NCBI GenBank assembly: GCA_964594365.1
Contig: CAZQMB010000016.1
Location: forward strand, 1-28,486
Direction of reading: 5' to 3'
Length of the DNA stretch: 28,486 nt
From: CAIUSP01 sp964594365
Lineage (GTDB): Bacteria > Actinomycetota > Thermoleophilia > Solirubrobacterales > 70-9
Part shown: piece by piece, positions 6,709 to 15,443 of the stretch
How positions within the stretch are numbered: the first letter of the stretch is position 1
Layout of the letters: every line of letters begins with the position of its first letter
Translations under genes and position numbers: made by a program
Notes under the pieces: generated by a model
Databases searched by the model: none
The model's input: the letters and a program-made list of their open reading frames with translations, nothing else
Told to the model about the DNA's origin: nothing

Positions 6709-8960
6709 TCAGCTTCGGTCAGTACATCTCCGGCTTCGTCGGTCTCACCCTGATTCTCTGCGCTTTGGGTTTCGCGGCCTACCGGCTGCGGTCCACCCTG
6801 ATGCCCGGCTGGTCCGGGGCGTCCGCGCGGTTGGTGGAGACGGTCGTCGGCCTAAGTGGACTGGTGGTCGTCTGCGAGATCACCGGCGTGCTCGGTCTGT
6901 TCCGCCCGGGCTGGCTGATCGCAGTCTCGATTCTGGTGGCGCTGCTGACCTGGTACCTGACACGGGGACGAGTCTCCTCGCAGACGACTCCGCTGCCGTC
7001 GCCACCGGTGGCCCGTTGGCTGGTCCTCGCCTCGTCTGCGGTAGCTGCCTTCGTGGTCTTCCACTGGGCAATGCCGACCCTCCAGGCCTTCGAGGTCGGG
7101 GTCAGCTCCCAAGACAGCGTCTGGTACCACATGAGTTTCTCGGGTCGATTCGCTGTGAGCGGCGAGGTGGGTCCGATCCACTTCACCGACATCCTCGCGA
7201 CGGCATCCTGGTTCTATCCGCAGAACTCGGAGTTGCTCCACGGCCTCGGGATCGCGATGTTCGGCCAGGACACCCTCTCGCCCCTTCTGAACCTGGTCTG
7301 GCTCGCGATGGGACTGCTGGCGGCCTGGTGTATCGGCAGGCCGTGGGGGATCGGCTGGCTGACCCTGCTCGCAGCCGCGGTCGTGTTCGACACGCCGATG
7401 ATGTTGGAGCAGTCCGGTAATGCGGCCAACGACATGACCTCGATCGCCTTCCTGCTGGCGGCCGTCGCCTTCCTCGTCAACGGCCATGCCCAGCAGCGTG
7501 CTGCCGGCGCGGAGGAGCGCGGGAGGTTCAGCGGCGTGGGTTGGCAGGCACTGGGTATGGCAGGTCTCGCAACCGGCCTGGCGATCGGGACCAAGATCAC
7601 GCTGCTGGCCCCGTTGGTGGTCCTCACCTTGCTGTTGGCAGCGCTGACGGTGAAGGGAAACCGTCTGGCAACGCTCGGAGTGTGGATTGCGGGTGTCGCG
7701 ATTCCGTCGATCTTCTGGTACCTGCGCAATCTGGTGCTTGGCGGAAACCCGTTGCCCCAGCTCGCAGGGGTCGGCCCTGTCCCGCTGCCGGGACCCGAAC
7801 AAGGCGACTTCTACCCTCGCCGACCGGCGACCGTACTCTCGTACGCAGACCAGCCTCAAATCTGGTTCGACTGGTTCTTCCCGGCGTTGGACGACCGGCT
7901 GGGCCCGCTCTGGATCGCGTTGCTGGTCGCGATGCTCGGGGTGTTCGTGTGGGGTGCGCTCAAGGGTTCGACTCTCCTGATCCGCGCGCTCTGTGCAGTC
8001 GGTCTGGTTGCTGCCGTGGCATACGTGGGAACGCCTTTGACCGCTTCGGGTACCGTCGGCAACCCGACCGGCTTCGCTCCGAACCTGAGGTATCTGGCTC
8101 CGGCGCTGGCCATCGGCTTCGTTCTGGCGCCGTTGCTGTTCATCGAGTCGAGGGAGAGGACGAGGCGCATCGTCGCCGGCGTGCTCGCGGTGTTCCTGAT
8201 CGTCGGTGCGATCTCGCAGATCTCGTTCCGGCCCGAGCCCCAGCGCCAGTTGAGTCAAGAGGAGTTGGTCGAACTCGCTGCAACCGAGCAGGACGGCTAT
8301 CGCTCGTTCAGGCAGGACTCCTATGTCACCAGCAAGATTCCCGGAGCTCTGCTCCTGACCTTCTTGTTGATCGGCTTGCCCCTTGGTGCGACAGCGCTCG
8401 CCTCGGCCAACCCCACGCGCCGTCGGGAGATCTCCGCCGCAGGTTTCGTGATCGGCGCGGTGACTCTGGCCGGAGCAGGCTGGGCGGTCGCTCCGAGCTT
8501 CGCGCGTGACCGATACGACCCGACCGTCCTCAACCCCTTCGAGCGAGATGCGGGTTTCAGGGCATCTCCTGCCTGGCGAGCCGTTCAGGGATATGGCCGC
8601 GAGATCAGCGGATCGCGCATAGCGGTCGTCGGCAGGGGTTCGGCTTTCGGCCAGTACGTCTTCTACGGCCCCGAGTTCGACAACTTCGTCCAGTACATCG
8701 GCTTCGAGTCCGACCACGGAACCTATACCCCGATCGAGAGCTGCCGAGTCTTCAAGCAGGTCGTCGACGCGGGAGACTATGACTACCTCGTGGTCACCCC
8801 CCGTCAGAACGAACCGGCTTTCTCTACTCCCGCAGAGCGCGGCTGGATGGATGCCGATCCGGCTGCCGTCCGAGTGGTGCGCGCCGATCCCGCTGCCGTC
8901 TATCGACTCGAAGGCCGTCTGGATCCCGCGTTGTGTGGATCGGAGGGTGGGGGAGGATGA
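6705..8960 (+). CDS. GT-C-type membrane glycosyltransferase-like protein, paralog A
   Basis: 751 residues from a TTG that overlaps the previous stop by four bases (TTGA). A first helix leads to the paralog motif LMPGWSG (32-38); the first large loop has SQDSVWYH (136-142, candidate catalytic D137), HFTD (159-162) and WFYPQNSELLH (169-179). Later come RNLVLGGNPLP and TPLTASGTVG...NLRYLAPA (about 443-468), both shared with the next three genes. A C-terminal extracytoplasmic domain of about 180 residues has C680 and C744, spaced as in the paralogs, probably a disulfide. GT-C enzymes use polyprenyl-phosphate sugars and work on the outer face of the membrane; the donor and acceptor here are unknown. 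Confidence 0.8.
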   Translation: MISFGQYISGFVGLTLILCALGFAAYRLRSTLMPGWSGASARLVETVVGLSGLVVVCEITGVLGLFRPGWLIAVSILVALLTWYLTRGRVSSQTTPLPSPPVARWLVLASSAVAAFVVFHWAMPTLQAFEVGVSSQDSVWYHMSFSGRFAVSGEVGPIHFTDILATASWFYPQNSELLHGLGIAMFGQDTLSPLLNLVWLAMGLLAAWCIGRPWGIGWLTLLAAAVVFDTPMMLEQSGNAANDMTSIAFLLAAVAFLVNGHAQQRAAGAEERGRFSGVGWQALGMAGLATGLAIGTKITLLAPLVVLTLLLAALTVKGNRLATLGVWIAGVAIPSIFWYLRNLVLGGNPLPQLAGVGPVPLPGPEQGDFYPRRPATVLSYADQPQIWFDWFFPALDDRLGPLWIALLVAMLGVFVWGALKGSTLLIRALCAVGLVAAVAYVGTPLTASGTVGNPTGFAPNLRYLAPALAIGFVLAPLLFIESRERTRRIVAGVLAVFLIVGAISQISFRPEPQRQLSQEELVELAATEQDGYRSFRQDSYVTSKIPGALLLTFLLIGLPLGATALASANPTRRREISAAGFVIGAVTLAGAGWAVAPSFARDRYDPTVLNPFERDAGFRASPAWRAVQGYGREISGSRIAVVGRGSAFGQYVFYGPEFDNFVQYIGFESDHGTYTPIESCRVFKQVVDAGDYDYLVVTPRQNEPAFSTPAERGWMDADPAAVRVVRADPAAVYRLEGRLDPALCGSEGGGG

Positions 8961-11134
8961 GCCTCGGACGGTTCCTGCTCGGAGTGATCGAACTGGCCGC
9001 GATCGTGGTCCCGATCTACATCGGTGCGATCTCCCTACGACGGGTCCTGCTGCCCGGCTGGAGTGGTGCAGCATCCCGCTTGGCCGAGATCGTCCTGCTG
9101 GTCTCCGGCCTGATCCTGGTCGCCGAATTGGTCGGGGTCGTGGGTCTGTATCGCCCCGGGTTCATGATCGCCGCGTCGGTGGTCGCAGGCGGAGCCGTGG
9201 TCGGACTCTGTCGCCGCCGCTCTCCGGGTGCGGACTCGACTCCCCTCCCGAGGCCTCCAGTGACCCGCGTGGTGATCGGTCTCGCTCTCGCCGGAGCGGT
9301 TGCCGTGACCTGGCACTGGGCGGTCAGGACCCAGTTCGGTCTGGAAGCTGGGATGTATCTACCCAACACCACCTGGCACAACGCCCCGTTCGCCGCGCGC
9401 TTCGTGCAGGAGGCCCAGATCGGCCTGTTGCACTTCACCGAGCCGCTGCGTCTGTCCGTCTGGTTCTACCCGCAGAACTCCGAACTGCTGCACTCGCTCG
9501 GAATCCTCACGCTCGGCACCGATGTGATCTCGCCGGCGATCAACATCGGCTGGTTGGTGCTCGCCCTCTTGGCCGCCTGGGTGATCGGGCGCCCCTACGG
9601 AGTTGGTGCGGCGGCCCTGATCGCCGTGGCGATCGTCTTCGACACCACGATGCTCCTCCTCTACGAACCCGGAGATGCGAAGAACGACGTGATGGGGCTG
9701 TTCTGTCTGCTGGCAGCCATCGCACTCCTGGTCAACGGAGAGGCTCAGCGGAGAGCCTCGGGTCAGGAGCCCGGAAGCCGTCCCTGGGACAGATTCGGAT
9801 TCGGTCCATTGCTGGTTGCCGCTCTGGCAGCAGGCATAGCCGCCGGTACGCGCCTCAACATGCTCGCCCCGGTGGCACTGCTGACCCTCGCGGTCATCTA
9901 CCTCGGCTTTCGCGGCGAGCGGATCAGGACCTCTGCGCTGTGGATCGGTGGTCTGGTGGCCACCAGCTCCTTCTGGTACCTGAGGAACCTGATCACCTCC
10001 GGCAACCCCTTTCCGTGGGCAAAGGGCCTCGGTCCGATCGATCTACCCCATCCCGACCAGATGCCGATCGACGTTCGGGAGCCTGGCACCGTGGCGAAGT
10101 ACATCACCGATCTACCCGTGATCAGAGAGATCTTCCTGCCCGCGATACGCGACAACCTCGGGGATCTCTGGGTCCTGGTGATCGCCGCAGCGGTGATCTT
10201 CACCCTCGCCGCGATCTTCAACGGGCCGACCCGCACGATCCGGACGCTGGGTGTGGTCGCGGTCCTCAGTTTCGTCGCGTATCTGTTCACGCCACTGACC
10301 GCGGCCGGCGACTCCGGCAGGGTCAGTGGCTTCGCGGTCAACATGCGCTACGTCGCGCCGGCGATGGTGATCGCGATGGCCATCGGACCACTGGCTCCCG
10401 TGTTCCAGACGAGTCGAACCCGTCGACGGGTCGTGCTCGGCGTGTTGCTGGTCACGCTCTTGTTCACGCTCTGGCCCTCGGCACCGCTGCTGGGCGACAT
10501 CGCCGCTTCTGCAGCTGTCTGGAGCGAGGGCTACACACTCCCGGCGCTCGCATTCGCACTCGTGCTCGTGGTCGTCCCAGTGGCCCTTGCGTATCTCTGG
10601 AGGCAACCGCAGATGCGATTGCTGGCGGTAACCGCCTCCGTGATCGTCGGGTTGGGTGTGTTCCTCTTCTCCTACCTCAAGACCGACGGTTACGTCGAGT
10701 CTCGCTACGACCCGGATATCGCGAAAGCCTCCGGTGACGTCCCGCAGGACATCGTCCCACTGATCCGCTGGGCCAGGCCGTTGACCGATCAGAGAATCGG
10801 CATCGTGGGCACCAGCGCGGCCTTCAAGCAGTACTTCCTCTACGGGAAGGATCTCTCGAATCGCGTCTATTACGTCGGCGAACCCTCCGCTAACGGCGGC
10901 TACCGACCGATCCTGAACTGTGAGGACTTCCGTCGGCGGGTCAATCAGCTCGAGATCGACTACCTCGTAACCGCCCCCTACCACGATGTGGGCCTGAGGA
11001 TCCCCGCCATCGCCCAACTGAACGAGGCTCAGTGGGCAGTCGGCCTTCCTCAAACGAGGATCGTCTTGACCCAGCGTGGCTTCACCGTCTTCGAAGTCGA
11101 CGGCAGGCTCGACCCGGGCACCTGCGAGGTCTGA
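8957..11134 (+). CDS. GT-C-type membrane protein, paralog B, candidate catalytic Asp replaced by Asn
   Basis: 725 residues from the ATG at 8957 (MSLGRFLLGV), chosen over an in-frame GTG at 8933 because it forms an ATGA overlap with the previous stop and follows a GGAGG. The plan equals paralog A: LLPGWSG (31-37), HFTE (159-162), WFYPQNSELLH (169-179), RNLITSGNPFP, TPLTAAGDSG...NMRYVAPA (about 444-468), and C655/C723 in the C-terminal domain. The key difference is at 137-142: NTTWHN where the paralogs read DSVWYH or DTLWYH, so the candidate catalytic Asp is Asn and the Tyr-His pair is His-Asn. It may be an inactive partner or use another residue. The rest of the protein is intact, with no frameshift. 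Confidence 0.8.
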   Translation: MSLGRFLLGVIELAAIVVPIYIGAISLRRVLLPGWSGAASRLAEIVLLVSGLILVAELVGVVGLYRPGFMIAASVVAGGAVVGLCRRRSPGADSTPLPRPPVTRVVIGLALAGAVAVTWHWAVRTQFGLEAGMYLPNTTWHNAPFAARFVQEAQIGLLHFTEPLRLSVWFYPQNSELLHSLGILTLGTDVISPAINIGWLVLALLAAWVIGRPYGVGAAALIAVAIVFDTTMLLLYEPGDAKNDVMGLFCLLAAIALLVNGEAQRRASGQEPGSRPWDRFGFGPLLVAALAAGIAAGTRLNMLAPVALLTLAVIYLGFRGERIRTSALWIGGLVATSSFWYLRNLITSGNPFPWAKGLGPIDLPHPDQMPIDVREPGTVAKYITDLPVIREIFLPAIRDNLGDLWVLVIAAAVIFTLAAIFNGPTRTIRTLGVVAVLSFVAYLFTPLTAAGDSGRVSGFAVNMRYVAPAMVIAMAIGPLAPVFQTSRTRRRVVLGVLLVTLLFTLWPSAPLLGDIAASAAVWSEGYTLPALAFALVLVVVPVALAYLWRQPQMRLLAVTASVIVGLGVFLFSYLKTDGYVESRYDPDIAKASGDVPQDIVPLIRWARPLTDQRIGIVGTSAAFKQYFLYGKDLSNRVYYVGEPSANGGYRPILNCEDFRRRVNQLEIDYLVTAPYHDVGLRIPAIAQLNEAQWAVGLPQTRIVLTQRGFTVFEVDGRLDPGTCEV

Positions 11135-11136
11135 TC

Positions 11137-13344
11137 GTGACCCTCACGGTCTGGGGTTACCTCGCCGGCTTCATCGGTCTCACCGCCTCCCTCGCCGCGC
11201 TCGGCTGGGGCTCGATCGCTCTGCGACGGGCCTTGCTGCCCGGATGGGACGGCTCCGCGGCTCGCGTTGCGGAGGCGGTGATCCTCCTAGCGGTGTCGAC
11301 CTGCGGCCTGCAGCTTCTCGGAGTCATTGGGATCATCTCCGGACCCGCAGTCGTGGTGGGTGCCCTACTTGCCGGCGCCGCGATGTGGCTCGCAGCATCT
11401 CGAGTGGGCCAGAGAGTCGATCGCGTCGAGCTCCCGACACAACCTGCGGTCGGTTGGATGACCGCAATCGCTGCAGGGGTGACCGCCGTGGCTTTCGGGA
11501 TCTGGATGACCGGTGTTCAACCGGCGCTTTCACTCGGCATGCAGGGGTTCGACACCCTCTGGTACCACGGACCGTTCGCTGCCCGGATCGCGCAGACTGG
11601 ATCGTTCCTCCCTCTCCACTTCACCGATACCCAGTACCTGAACTGGTTCTATCCGGAGAACTCAGAGCTGCTCCACGCGGCCGGGATCTCGTTGTTCGGC
11701 TACGACCTGCTCTCGCCATGGGTCGGCATCGCCTGGTTGGGGCTCGCCCTGACCGCCGGTTGGGCAATCGGACGTCCGTACGGGGTTCAGGCGATCTCAC
11801 TGGTGGCCATCGCCTGTGTGCTGGTCGGCTCGGCTCTCGTTCCGAGATCGGCGGGCAATGCGGCAACCGATATCCAACCGATCGCGCTGATGCTCTCGGC
11901 GGCGGCGATACTGATCAACTCAGCTTCCGCGTCGCGGGACAGCCGAGGCCGGGAAGGCATTCCCTTCGTCGTAGTCGCTCTCGCCGGTCTCGCGATGGGA
12001 GTCGCTCTCGGCACGAAATTGACCATGTTGGTTCCCGCCTTCTTCCTCGGCGCAGGGATAGTCGGATGGGCTTCGGCGGGTCGCAGATGGAAGACGGTGA
12101 TGGTCTGGGCGGGTGCGGTCCTCCTGCCATCGGGTATCTGGTTCTTGCGGAACCTCGTCTATTCGGGCAACCCCTTCCCGTTCCTCAGTGTCGGTCCGCT
12201 GGCCGCCCCAGACCGCGGGCTCGAGGGTCGCGACCCGTTCAGCGTCGCTCACTACCTGTTCGATTCCAGCACTGCGGTCGAGACGAGCTTCTTCCGCGAC
12301 GGGCTCGTGGTCAATCTCGGTCACCTATGGCCCTTGATCGCGGCTGCTGGTCTCATGGGAATCGTGGTTGCGCTGGTGCGCGGTACCTCGGCCGCGCGCG
12401 CAGTTGCAGTGGCGTGTCTCACGGGCGGCATCGCGTACGTGTTCACCCCCCTCACTGCGGCTGGTCCGGAGGGTTCGCCGATCGCTTTCGAGATCAACTT
12501 CAGGTATCTGCTGCCGTCCCTCGCGCCTGCTCTCGGTTTGTTGGCGTGTGATCGCCTCGTCGCCGGCGACGAGCATGATGCGAAGCGAAGAGCCTGGTGG
12601 CTGGTGGCATTCGTGCTTCTGTTCATCAGCGTCGTCCTGCCCGGGATCGGATCCGGCTCGGGCGGGAGCTGGTCCGAGCCGAGGGTCTCGGTTCCCGCCG
12701 CCCTCGCGGTGGGGGTCATCTTCTCGGCTCTTGCCTTCCTCCTGCCTCGGCTCGGTTCGGGAAAGCCGGAGCCGGTGGCCGTCGTTGCCGTTGCTCTGCT
12801 GATCGTGGTCGGGATCGCCGGGTTCTTCTCATCCCGTGGGTTCGTCGAGAACCGCTATTCCCAGCGGGTGAACGACAGAGTGGTCGGGTTCACGATCTCC
12901 CAGGCAGCGCGATGGGCCGCTGGGCGCAGGGAAGCCGAGATAGGAGTTGCCGGCAGCTCCGGTGCCTTCTACCAATACCCGCTCTACGGTCGGGACCTGT
13001 CCAACTCGGTACAGGTCCTCGGGGTCGAGACCGGTGACGGCGGCTTCGAGGCCTTGGAGAAATGCAGGCAGTGGCGCCGAGCCGTCAACGAAGGGGACTA
13101 CGGATGGTTGGTCATCAGCCCGAGCTTGGACCTCAACCGCCCCGCCGTGGTGGGCAAGTCCCCTGAGATCAAGTGGGTGCTCGGCGATCCGAACGCCGTC
13201 TACTCCCGGAGGAAGGGGAACGTCTGGGTCTTCAGGTTGACCGGACCTCTCGATCCGGCAGGCTGCACGGCGCTGAAGAGGGACGGCGCTCGTGACCGCC
13301 GGCTCTGGGAGCAGGAACTCCGGAAAGGCGAACCGACGGGATGA
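11137..13344 (+). CDS. GT-C-type membrane glycosyltransferase-like protein, paralog C
   Basis: 735 residues from the GTG at 11137 (MTLTVWGYLAGF), two bases after the previous stop; the longer frame starting upstream at 11032 would overlap paralog B by about 100 bases and has no membrane-protein character. Motifs: LLPGWDG (33-39), FDTLWYHGPFAAR (138-150, candidate D139), HFTD (161-164), WFYPENSELLH (170-180), RNLVYSGNPFP, TPLTAAGPEG...NFRYLLPS (about 436-460), and C643/C710 in the C-terminal domain. The tail beyond C710 is a charged 25-residue extension (ALKRDGARDRR onward). It is probably an active member of the set. Its stop overlaps the next start as ATGA. Confidence 0.8.
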   Translation: MTLTVWGYLAGFIGLTASLAALGWGSIALRRALLPGWDGSAARVAEAVILLAVSTCGLQLLGVIGIISGPAVVVGALLAGAAMWLAASRVGQRVDRVELPTQPAVGWMTAIAAGVTAVAFGIWMTGVQPALSLGMQGFDTLWYHGPFAARIAQTGSFLPLHFTDTQYLNWFYPENSELLHAAGISLFGYDLLSPWVGIAWLGLALTAGWAIGRPYGVQAISLVAIACVLVGSALVPRSAGNAATDIQPIALMLSAAAILINSASASRDSRGREGIPFVVVALAGLAMGVALGTKLTMLVPAFFLGAGIVGWASAGRRWKTVMVWAGAVLLPSGIWFLRNLVYSGNPFPFLSVGPLAAPDRGLEGRDPFSVAHYLFDSSTAVETSFFRDGLVVNLGHLWPLIAAAGLMGIVVALVRGTSAARAVAVACLTGGIAYVFTPLTAAGPEGSPIAFEINFRYLLPSLAPALGLLACDRLVAGDEHDAKRRAWWLVAFVLLFISVVLPGIGSGSGGSWSEPRVSVPAALAVGVIFSALAFLLPRLGSGKPEPVAVVAVALLIVVGIAGFFSSRGFVENRYSQRVNDRVVGFTISQAARWAAGRREAEIGVAGSSGAFYQYPLYGRDLSNSVQVLGVETGDGGFEALEKCRQWRRAVNEGDYGWLVISPSLDLNRPAVVGKSPEIKWVLGDPNAVYSRRKGNVWVFRLTGPLDPAGCTALKRDGARDRRLWEQELRKGEPTG

Positions 13345-15443
13345 TCGGTACCGGTGCATATCTGGCGGCGAGCGGCTTGGTCCTCGCATACGTGGTGCTC
13401 ACCGGCTGGGCTGCGGAGCGTCTTCGCACGACGGCTGACCTGCGCGGCGGCCCGGCGGTCTCGCTCCTCGCCTGGGTGGTCATCGCCTTGGCGATCTCGA
13501 CGCTCCTCGGACTCCTCCTGGGACTCGTCGGCGCATTCGGGCGCTGGACCTTGCTGGGAGGGGCGGCGGCAACCTGTCTAGTCGCAGAAGTGATCTGGCG
13601 AAGGTGGGGCCGAGGCCGTCGATCCGACCTGCGACTGCCGATCGAGTTCGACCGCTGGGCGATGGTCGCCAGCGGGATCGTCTTGCTCGGCTGGCTCGGG
13701 GGAACCAAGTTCGGCTGGGACTCAGCCCTGGTGGGATTCGACACCCTGAGCTACCACATGCCGATCGCCCTGTCCTTTGCCTTCGAGGACGGTCTGCGCG
13801 GCTACACCTTCGTCGACGTCAGCTATCTCCATCACTTCTATCCGGCGGGCTCGGAACTCCTGCACGCGATCGGGATGTCGCTGGTCGACAGGGACCTGCT
13901 CTCGGTGTTCCTCAACCTCGGTTTCGGGATGGTCACCCTGCTCGCGGCCTGGTGCCTCGGCGAACGGTTGGGATCTGCCCGAGTCGGCCTGATGGCGGTG
14001 GTTCCGCTGATGCTCTCCGGGATCATGCTGCGTCAGCAGGCCGGTACCGCGTCGAGCGATGTTCCGGCGGTCGCCATGCTGGTCGCCGCGTTCGCTCTTG
14101 CCTCGACCGGTCTCGGTGCCGATTCGCGACCACGCTCGGCTGCCGTCACGGCCTGGCTTGCGCTGGCCGGTGTCGCTGCGGGACTCGCGATCGGGATGAA
14201 GTTGACGGTGGGAGTCCCCGCTGCCGTGTTGACCGCGTGGATCATCTATGTCGGTCTTCGTGATCGGTCGGCCCGGAGGGGGATGTGGATGTTCCTGGTT
14301 GGCCTCGTCGTCCTCGGACTCCCCTGGGAGATACGGAACTTCATCCTGGCCGGGAACCCGCTTCCGTTCCTCCATGGAGTGGGGCCGATCGACCTGCCGA
14401 GCCCCGCACGCGGATTCGAGGGCCGTGCGCCATTCAGCGTCTCCCACTACCTGCTCAATCCCGATGCGAGTGCGGTCCTGAACTACTTCCTGCCGGGGCT
14501 CCACAAGTCCCTCGGCTGGAACTGGTCACTGGTGCTCCTGCTCGCTGCGTTCGGAGCCATCAAGGGGTTGCTCTCGGGGCCATCTCGCAGTCGGGCCCTC
14601 GGCGCGGCTGCTGTGCTCGGCGCGGTTTCCTATCTGGTCACCCCGTTCTCGGCAGCGGGTCCAGAAGGCTTCCCGGTCGGCTTCGAGTGGAACCTCCGGT
14701 ACCTCGCGCCTGCGATGGCCCTCGGCTCGATCTCGGTCGCGGGTTGGGCAGGTGGTCTGGATCCGCGCAGACGACTCTCGCGCTGGTTGCCGGCTTTCCT
14801 CCTCCTGCTCGGAATCGCAACCACGACCACCTCGAGTGTCCTGTTCGTCTGGAGGACGCTCGATGCAGCCTGGATCGCAGGCGCCCTCCTCCTCGCCCTC
14901 CTCGCGATCGTGATCTTGCGTCGACGGCCCTCATGGCTCATCCCCGTCGTGGTGGGCGCTTTCGGACTCGGGATGTTCGTGATCGGATTGGCTGATCGGG
15001 CCCGGTATCTCGAGAGACCTACGGGTGAGACGCCCAGCTACTACCGAGGGGACCTCCACCTTCAGGCGGAAGCCTCCAGGCTCGACGGGGTCGAGGTCGG
15101 CTTCACCGGGCAGTTGGCAGCCCTCGCTCAGTATCGGCTCCGTGGCGCGGACTTCGGCACGAACGCCAAGTACCTCGGCGTGGAGCAGCCGTACGGAGGC
15201 TTCAGAGCCGTTCGAAGCTGCCGTGAACTCGAGCGGATCATCCGGGAGCGGGGAATCGAGATCTTGATCGCGACTCCGGATCGCAAGTCGAACTCGCCCC
15301 TGCGCTACATGGTCTACTCGCGGGTTGCCTCCTCGCGGCCGATAGCCCGTGCGAGGTTCCTCGAGAAGTACGACACCTACGGGCTGGTCAACTACTACCG
15401 GGTGCTGCCTGACCGTCGGGGCTGTTTGCCTCCTCTCGACTAG
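13341..15443 (+). CDS. GT-C-type membrane glycosyltransferase-like protein, paralog D
   Basis: 700 residues, ATG overlapping the previous stop by four bases (ATGA). It lacks the LLPGWSG motif near the N-terminus but keeps FDTLSYHMP (133-141, candidate D134), FYPAGSELLH (166-175), RNFILAGNPLP, TPFSAAGPEG...NLRYLAPA (about 434-458) and the cysteine pair C627/C695, so it is a true but more diverged paralog. It ends the + strand cluster. Its last 56 bases overlap, tail to tail, the 3' end of the - strand glycosyltransferase, and the conserved C695 lies in that overlap. Confidence 0.8.
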   Translation: MIGTGAYLAASGLVLAYVVLTGWAAERLRTTADLRGGPAVSLLAWVVIALAISTLLGLLLGLVGAFGRWTLLGGAAATCLVAEVIWRRWGRGRRSDLRLPIEFDRWAMVASGIVLLGWLGGTKFGWDSALVGFDTLSYHMPIALSFAFEDGLRGYTFVDVSYLHHFYPAGSELLHAIGMSLVDRDLLSVFLNLGFGMVTLLAAWCLGERLGSARVGLMAVVPLMLSGIMLRQQAGTASSDVPAVAMLVAAFALASTGLGADSRPRSAAVTAWLALAGVAAGLAIGMKLTVGVPAAVLTAWIIYVGLRDRSARRGMWMFLVGLVVLGLPWEIRNFILAGNPLPFLHGVGPIDLPSPARGFEGRAPFSVSHYLLNPDASAVLNYFLPGLHKSLGWNWSLVLLLAAFGAIKGLLSGPSRSRALGAAAVLGAVSYLVTPFSAAGPEGFPVGFEWNLRYLAPAMALGSISVAGWAGGLDPRRRLSRWLPAFLLLLGIATTTTSSVLFVWRTLDAAWIAGALLLALLAIVILRRRPSWLIPVVVGAFGLGMFVIGLADRARYLERPTGETPSYYRGDLHLQAEASRLDGVEVGFTGQLAALAQYRLRGADFGTNAKYLGVEQPYGGFRAVRSCRELERIIRERGIEILIATPDRKSNSPLRYMVYSRVASSRPIARARFLEKYDTYGLVNYYRVLPDRRGCLPPLD

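Noticed and set aside
6852..9074. 740-codon open frame antisense to paralog A
   Set aside because: Antisense shadow; composition dominated by Arg/Gln/Glu/His, no recognisable domain, and crosses a gene boundary.
11032..11136. Upstream start for paralog C
   Set aside because: Would overlap paralog B by about 100 bases and adds an Arg-rich non-membrane stretch; the GTG at 11137 directly precedes the first helix.
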